Positions 13,173-16,845 of a stretch of 16,845 nucleotides of DNA are shown here, piece by piece. This DNA comes from JACQAI01 sp035507915 (lineage in GTDB: Bacteria; Pseudomonadota; Alphaproteobacteria; Elsterales; Elsteraceae), in NCBI GenBank assembly GCA_035507915.1, contig DATJNS010000116.1, positions 1 through 16,845 of the forward strand. Reading direction: 5' to 3'. The notes beneath the pieces were generated by a model that was not told the origin of the DNA, did not search any database, and saw only the letters and a list, made by a program, of their open reading frames with translations. Both the position numbers and the translations under genes were made by a program. Within the stretch, counting starts at the first letter, position 1. Each line of letters opens with the position of its first letter.

Positions 13173-14006
13173 TCAGGCCGACTCGTGGACCTTGGGCACG
13201 AACGGCCTGCTGGTGAAGTCCTCGGCGCCCGAGGCGAACTTCAGTCCGGCTTCCTTGATCGCGCTGTCCGGTACCGTCTCGAGCGGCACGTAGTAGCGGC
13301 CGTGGTCGCGGACCACCGTATCGTTGTCGACCCGGTTGTAGCAGGCGAGGAAGGTCCAGCGCCGGTTGGGCGAGCGGTTCTGCGCCGACTGGTGCAGCGT
13401 GTTGCAATGGAAGATCACGGCGTCGCCCGGCTCGAGCTCGGCATGGACGATGTCGAGCGCCTTGGTCAGGTGCGCCATGCGCGCGGGGTCGGCGACCACC
13501 TGGTCCTTGCTGCCGGGTATCGGCACGTGGTCGATGCGGCCGAGCAAGTGCGAGCGGCGCACCAGCTGCAGGCAGCCGTTGTCGCGCGTGGTGCGGTCGA
13601 GCGCGACCATCATGCTGGCGAGGTGCGGGAACAGGCAGCCATTGTGGTACCAGTAGCCGTAGTCCTGGTGCCACTCCCAGGCGCCGCCGACGAACGGGTC
13701 CTTGGCGGTCAGCTTGGACTGGAAGTGGTAGACCGGCCCGCCGAGCAGCGCCGCCATGGTGTCGACCACGCGGGCCGAGCGCGCCGCCAGGCCGTAGACC
13801 GAGTCGCCGGCGCGGTTCCACAGCGAGATGCGCGTCGCCGCGCCGTTGGCGTCGAGCCGGTCGAGGATGTGATCGCGCACCTGCGGATCCTCCTCCATGG
13901 CGCGGCGCAGCAGCGCGGTCTCCTCGGCGTCGAACAGCCCGCGCGCGAAGACCAGGCCGTCCTCACGGAATTGCGCAATCTGCTCCGAGGTCAGGACTGA
14001 AGGCAT
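13173..14006 (-). CDS. Phytanoyl-CoA dioxygenase (PhyH) family Fe(II)/2-oxoglutarate-type oxygenase
   Basis: This 277-residue protein keeps the iron-binding facial triad of the family: H113-x-D115 in EWHQDYGYW, and H205 in FHCNTLHQSAQN. An arginine ten or eleven residues later (R215 or R216) could bind 2-oxoglutarate. The N-terminal helix SEQIAQFREDGLVFARGLFD is the usual family opening. Such enzymes hydroxylate unactivated carbons or make further oxidations; PhyH-family members act on lipids, ectoine, halogenated and natural-product substrates, so the substrate is open. The ATG at 14006 has GAAAGGAAG a few bases upstream. It starts 44 bases after the alpha-subunit stop, with a hairpin between, and ends two bases before the SDR start, so it belongs to the same transcription unit. 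Confidence 0.9.
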   Translation of the reverse strand: MPSVLTSEQIAQFREDGLVFARGLFDAEETALLRRAMEEDPQVRDHILDRLDANGAATRISLWNRAGDSVYGLAARSARVVDTMAALLGGPVYHFQSKLTAKDPFVGGAWEWHQDYGYWYHNGCLFPHLASMMVALDRTTRDNGCLQLVRRSHLLGRIDHVPIPGSKDQVVADPARMAHLTKALDIVHAELEPGDAVIFHCNTLHQSAQNRSPNRRWTFLACYNRVDNDTVVRDHGRYYVPLETVPDSAIKEAGLKFASGAEDFTSRPFVPKVHESA

Positions 14007-14032
14007 TCGACTTGCTTCCTTTCACCCATGAC

Positions 14033-14046
14033 CCCCCGGAAGGGGG
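14033..14046 (-). promoter_or_regulatory. Intercistronic hairpin between alpha-subunit and dioxygenase genes
   Basis: CCCCC and GGGGG pair around a four-base loop (TTCC in the minus-strand transcript). The hairpin lies five bases after the hydratase alpha stop. Without a U-run it is more likely an RNA-processing or attenuation point that sets different levels for hydratase and dioxygenase than a full terminator. Confidence 0.4.
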
Positions 14047-14050
14047 CACG

Positions 14051-14713
14051 TCACGGCTTGCCCGGCGCGTCGGCCAGCGCGACGCCGATCATGCTGTCGC
14101 GCGTGGCCAGCGTGGCGAGCGCGGCCTCGTCGAGCCCCTCGGTGCCGGCCGGGCGCCGCGGCAGCACCAGATAGCGCATGTCGGCAGTCGAATCGTGCAC
14201 GCGCACCTCGACGTCGTCGGGGATCACGGTGCCGAACTCGCGCAGCACGGCGCGTGGCTCGTTGACCGCACGGCTGCGGTAGTTGCGGCTCTTGTACCAG
14301 TCCGGCGGCAGGCCCAGCAGGTTGCGCGGATAGCACGAGCACAAGGTGCACACGATCATGTTGTGCAGCCGCTCGGTGTTCTCGACCACCACCAGCTTGA
14401 GGAGCCCGACGTCGATGCCGAGCTCGGCCGCCGCGGCGCTGCCGTCGGCCAGCATGCGCCGCTTGTACGCCGGGTCGACCCAGGCGCGCGCCACCATCTT
14501 GGCGCCGTATTCGGGGTTGCGGCCGTCCATGAACTCGACGGCGCGGCGCACGCCGTCGGGCGTGATGATGCCCTTCTCGATCAGGAGCTCGCGCACGGCG
14601 ATCTCCATCGCCCGGTAGTGCGTGATCGTGTCGTCCTGGTCCGGGCGCATGGTGCGCGCGTGCGCGTCTGCATGATCGTGCCCATGATCGTGATCGTGGT
14701 GGTGGCCGCTCAT
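14051..14713 (-). CDS. Cobalt-type nitrile hydratase/thiocyanate hydrolase-like alpha (catalytic) subunit
   Basis: This 220-residue protein carries the metal claw VCTLCSC (C122, C125, S126, C127). The threonine after the first cysteine is typical of Co(III) enzymes; iron enzymes have serine there. Around it are VVVENTERLHNMI and YPRNLLGLPPDWYKS, and later NEPRAVLREFG, all typical of the alpha subunit (gamma subunit in thiocyanate hydrolase). The cysteines are normally oxidised after metal insertion. The first 20 residues hold eight His and four Asp, an unusual metal-binding tail before the normal domain. The family hydrates nitriles to amides or thiocyanate to COS and ammonia. The ATG at 14713 overlaps the stop of the upstream subunit gene by four bases (ATGA). 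No activator or cobalt chaperone gene is visible. Confidence 0.93.
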   Translation of the reverse strand: MSGHHHDHDHGHDHADAHARTMRPDQDDTITHYRAMEIAVRELLIEKGIITPDGVRRAVEFMDGRNPEYGAKMVARAWVDPAYKRRMLADGSAAAAELGIDVGLLKLVVVENTERLHNMIVCTLCSCYPRNLLGLPPDWYKSRNYRSRAVNEPRAVLREFGTVIPDDVEVRVHDSTADMRYLVLPRRPAGTEGLDEAALATLATRDSMIGVALADAPGKP

Positions 14714-15048
14714 CGCGCCTCTCCCGCTGGCTCGAGCCAGTGCTGATAGATCTCGATGTCGATGGTGTCGTGGGTCGGGCCGGCGTAATCGGGCCAGACG
14801 TCCGTCTGGCGGAACTGCACGCGGTAGAGCGGCTGTGCCGGCAGGCCGTTGCGCGCGTAGGCGAGCTCCTCGGGGTTCGGAAAGGCGCCGCAATAGCGCT
14901 CGATTTTGCCGACATGGCCGCGGATGTACCACGGCGTGCGCACGTGGCCCGGCACGTCGACCTTGCGGACGCGCACCGCGTCGCCGGTCTTGAAGCGCGG
15001 CGCATGCGCCGAGTTGACCGGCTCGGGCTTGTTGGTCGCCTTGGTCAC
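14710..15048 (-). CDS. Nitrile hydratase beta-subunit C-terminal domain as a separate protein
   Basis: This 112-residue protein corresponds only to the C-terminal, SH3-like half of a normal beta subunit. The landmarks are APRFKTGDAVRVRKVDVPGH, then VRTPWYIRGHVGKIER, QPLYRVQF and DTIDIEIYQHWLEP. R37 in the RTPWYIRG segment probably matches the beta arginine that hydrogen-bonds the oxidised cysteines. Its start is GTG at 15048 within GTGA, overlapping the stop of the N-terminal half by four bases. The frame changes between the halves, so the two are separate proteins and not one chain. The same arrangement occurs in thiocyanate hydrolase (ScnB, ScnA, ScnC) and toyocamycin nitrile hydratase. Confidence 0.9.
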   Translation of the reverse strand: MTKATNKPEPVNSAHAPRFKTGDAVRVRKVDVPGHVRTPWYIRGHVGKIERYCGAFPNPEELAYARNGLPAQPLYRVQFRQTDVWPDYAGPTHDTIDIEIYQHWLEPAGEAR

Positions 15049-15356
15049 GGCTTCAGGCCGCCCTCGCGCGCCTGGACCTCTGCCATCTTGCGCGCGAGCT
15101 CGTCGATCGTGATCACGCCGCGCTGGATCAGGGTGTTGGTGATGGCCGCGCACCAGCGCTCGTAATAGGTCAGCTTCTCGTAGACGTCGGCGCCGAGCGA
15201 CTCGATGTTGCGGCGCATCTCGTCGGTGGTCAGCAGCTGCTTGTCCTTGAGCAGCATCTGCATGGCGTCGACGCGCTTCTCCCACAGCGCGTAGTCGTGC
15301 TCGCTCGGCACTACGGTGCCGGCCGGCAGCCCGCCCATGTCGTGGTAGTTGCGCAT
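15045..15356 (-). CDS. Nitrile hydratase beta-subunit N-terminal domain as a separate protein
   Basis: This 103-residue protein matches the N-terminal helical half of the beta subunit: MRNYHDMGGLPAG, ALWEKRVDAM, then TTDEMRRNIESL, VYEKLTYYERW and GVITIDELARKMAEV. The arginine in DEMRR (R48) is at about the position of the second conserved active-site arginine of beta subunits. The ATG at 15356 has AGAGG five bases upstream; a longer frame reaching 15398 would read into the family B repeat and is rejected. It is the first gene of the hydratase cluster, 157 bases downstream of fumC on the same strand. It overlaps the next gene by four bases. Confidence 0.9.
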   Translation of the reverse strand: MRNYHDMGGLPAGTVVPSEHDYALWEKRVDAMQMLLKDKQLLTTDEMRRNIESLGADVYEKLTYYERWCAAITNTLIQRGVITIDELARKMAEVQAREGGLKP

Positions 15357-15374
15357 TGAAGCCTCTGTTTTCAG

Positions 15375-15443
15375 CCGCGCTCGCAGCCGCCACGCCAACC
15401 CTGCTCGCGCGGCTGGGTTGGCCGGCGGCAGCCGCGCGAGCGG
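15375..15443 (+). repeat. Family B hairpin repeat, copy 2, in the hydratase leader region
   Basis: The stem GCCAACCC pairs exactly with GGGTTGGC around the same 13-base loop as copy 1 (TGCTCGCGCGGCT), with GCCGCC/GGCGGC arms outside. The 3' flank contains AGCCGCGCGAGC, exactly complementary to 12 loop bases, and GCGAGCG, complementary to CGCTCGC in the 5' flank. It ends 18 bases before the hydratase start on the minus strand, so it would be part of that leader RNA. Confidence 0.8.
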
Positions 15444-15477
15444 ACACCCGAATGATGGCGCGAAGCGGATCGCGCGT

Positions 15478-15504
15478 CACCCCCCTCCCGAGGGAGGAGG
15501 GGTG
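15478..15504 (-). terminator. Strong hairpin after fumC, terminator candidate
   Basis: The arms CACCCCCCTCCC and GGGAGG-A-GGGGTG pair over 11 to 12 positions with one bulged A and a tiny loop. It begins nine bases after the fumC stop. There is no T-tract in the minus-strand direction, so partial read-through into the hydratase genes is possible. Confidence 0.45.
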
Positions 15505-15513
15505 TCGCCGACC

Positions 15514-16845
15514 CTAGCCCGGCCCGACCATGTCCTCCGGGCGCACCCAGCGGTCGAACTCCTCGGCGGTCACGAAGCCGGACGCGACCGCGGCGGCGCG
15601 CAGGGTGGTGCCCTCGGCGTGGGCCTGCTTGGCGATCTTGGCGGCCTTGTCGTAGCCGATATGCGGGTTGAGCGCGGTCACCAGCATCAGGGACTGCGCG
15701 AGCAGCTCGGCGATGCGCGCGCGCACCGGCTCGATGCCCTCGACGCAATGCTCGGCGAAGCTCGTCGTCGCGTCGGCCAGCAGGCGGATCGAGCGCAGCA
15801 CGTTGGCGACGATCACGGGCTTGAAGACGTTGAGCTCGAGATGGCCCGACGCGCCGGCGACCGTCACGGCGACGTGGTTGCCCATCACCTGCGCCGCCAC
15901 CATGGTGAGGGCCTCGGCCTGGGTCGGGTTGACCTTGCCGGGCATGATCGACGAGCCGGGCTCGTTGGCCGGCAGCGCGATCTCGCCGAAGCCGCTGCGC
16001 GGGCCGGACGCCAGCAGGCGCACGTCGTTGGCGATCTTCATGCAGCTCGCCGCCACGGTGTTGAGCGCGCCCGAGCATTCGACCAGCGCGTCGTGCGCGG
16101 CGAGCGCCTCGAACTTGTTGGCGGCCGATCGGAATGGCTGGCCGGTCAGCTCGGCGAGCGAAGCGGCGAAGCGAACGGCGAATTCGGGATGGGCGTTGAG
16201 GCCGGTGCCGACCGCGGTGCCGCCCTGGGCGACCTCGGTGAGGTCGGGCAGGCAGCGCCTGACGCGCGCGATGCCGAGCTCGATCTGCCGCGCGTAGCCG
16301 GAAAACTCCTGGCCGAGCGTCATCGGCACGGCGTCCTGCAGGTGGGTGCGGCCGATCTTGACGATGTCGGCGAACGCCTCGGCCTTGGCGTCGAGCGCGC
16401 GGTGCAGGCGTTGCAGCGCCGGCAGCAGCGCCGCTTCGAGCTCGCCGACCACCGCGATGTGCATCGCGGTCGGGAAGCTGTCGTTCGACGACTGGCCCAT
16501 GTTCACGTGATCGTTCGGGTGCACCGGCGACTTGGCGCCCAGCTTGGCGCCGAACGTCTGGTTGGCCACGTTGGCGATCACCTCGTTGGCGTTCATGTTG
16601 CTCTGGGTGCCCGAGCCGGTCTGCCAGACCACCAGCGGGAACTGCGCGTCGAGCTCGCCCCGGATCACCCGGTCGGCCGCCGCCACGATCGCCTCGCTCA
16701 GCTTCCGATCGAGCCCGCCGAGCGCCAGGTTGGCGAGCGCCGCGGCCTTCTTCTGGACGCCGAGCGCGCGGATCACCGGCGTCGGCATGCGCTCGTCGCC
16801 GATCCGGAAGAAACGGCGCGAGCGTTCGGTCTGGGCGCCCCACAG
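15514..16845 (-). CDS. fumC: Class II fumarate hydratase, N-terminus beyond window edge
   Basis: The visible 443 residues run from LWGAQTERSRRFFRIGDERM to the end and cover nearly all of a class II fumarase, which interconverts fumarate and malate in the TCA cycle as a cytoplasmic homotetramer. Landmarks are GSGTQSNMNANEV, HVNMGQSSNDSFPTAMH, GRTHLQDAVP with the catalytic-site histidine, and the superfamily signature GSSIMPGKVNP carrying the catalytic serine. By comparison with E. coli FumC about 20 N-terminal residues lie beyond the right edge. Class II enzymes need no iron and resist oxygen. The stop at 15514 is followed by a strong hairpin and then the hydratase genes on the same strand; read-through is possible but the functions are not obviously linked. 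Confidence 0.97.
   Translation of the reverse strand: MWGAQTERSRRFFRIGDERMPTPVIRALGVQKKAAALANLALGGLDRKLSEAIVAAADRVIRGELDAQFPLVVWQTGSGTQSNMNANEVIANVANQTFGAKLGAKSPVHPNDHVNMGQSSNDSFPTAMHIAVVGELEAALLPALQRLHRALDAKAEAFADIVKIGRTHLQDAVPMTLGQEFSGYARQIELGIARVRRCLPDLTEVAQGGTAVGTGLNAHPEFAVRFAASLAELTGQPFRSAANKFEALAAHDALVECSGALNTVAASCMKIANDVRLLASGPRSGFGEIALPANEPGSSIMPGKVNPTQAEALTMVAAQVMGNHVAVTVAGASGHLELNVFKPVIVANVLRSIRLLADATTSFAEHCVEGIEPVRARIAELLAQSLMLVTALNPHIGYDKAAKIAKQAHAEGTTLRAAAVASGFVTAEEFDRWVRPEDMVGPG

Noticed and set aside
12277..13293. 338-residue plus-strand open frame over the SDR gene
   Set aside because: It is antisense to a complete SDR with all catalytic motifs and has Arg/Gly/Asp-rich shadow composition.
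13185..14000. 271-residue plus-strand frame opposite the dioxygenase gene
   Set aside because: It is the mirror of the PhyH-family gene with no motif of its own.
14012..14746. 244-residue plus-strand frame opposite the hydratase alpha gene
   Set aside because: It is antisense to VCTLCSC-bearing coding sequence and has shadow composition.
15357..15398. Longer start for the hydratase beta N-terminal protein
   Set aside because: The extra 14 residues are encoded by the family B repeat, while the ATG at 15356 has a good ribosome site and matches the family start.

Overview
The window is very GC-rich and densely coded, and it looks like the chromosome of an alphaproteobacterium. The evidence is a GapR/DUF2312 nucleoid protein, a DUF1244 protein, a paired N-formylglutamate amidohydrolase and carboxylate-amine ligase, an FNR/FixK-type box, and intergenic palindromes of a kind common in that class. 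No rRNA, tRNA, CRISPR array, insertion sequence or prophage gene was seen. I cannot assign a genus from the sequence alone.

Layout. Bases 1-2544 hold the 3' part of a mandelate racemase/muconate lactonizing-type enzyme and a two-repeat methyltransferase-like protein. Bases 2626-5498 hold a possible lipid-linked sugar module: an integral-membrane GT39/ArnT-like glycosyltransferase, a VTT/DedA-type membrane protein and a soluble GT2 polyprenyl-phosphate-type glycosyltransferase. Bases 5659-6665 are a coupled pair, a RidA-like protein and a periplasmic TPR protein. Bases 6666-6966 are non-coding and are packed with palindromic repeats. Bases 6967-8879 hold the amidohydrolase/ligase pair. Then come DUF1244, a secreted alpha/beta hydrolase, gapR, a double carboxymuconolactone-decarboxylase-fold protein, and a small unknown gene behind a consensus FNR/FixK box.

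Bases 12415-16845 are all on the minus strand. fumC (cut by the right edge) is followed by three overlapping genes for a cobalt-type nitrile hydratase/thiocyanate hydrolase-like enzyme. Its beta chain is split into separate N-terminal and C-terminal proteins, and its alpha subunit begins with a His/Asp-rich tail. A phytanoyl-CoA dioxygenase-family protein and an SDR oxidoreductase follow. This set (metal hydratase, 2-oxoglutarate-type dioxygenase, dehydrogenase) is the best candidate for an undescribed pathway in the window. No amidase, cobalt chaperone or transporter gene is visible.

Three families of palindromic repeats sit between genes. Family A is a 30-bp tandem pair placed directly after stop codons, at 2544 and 8880. 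Family B is a large hairpin whose loop can pair with its own 3' flank, at 6776 and 15375. Family C is a REP-like 32-mer in inverted copies at 6731 and 6853. Families A and C show compensatory base changes in their stems, which argues that the fold itself is maintained.
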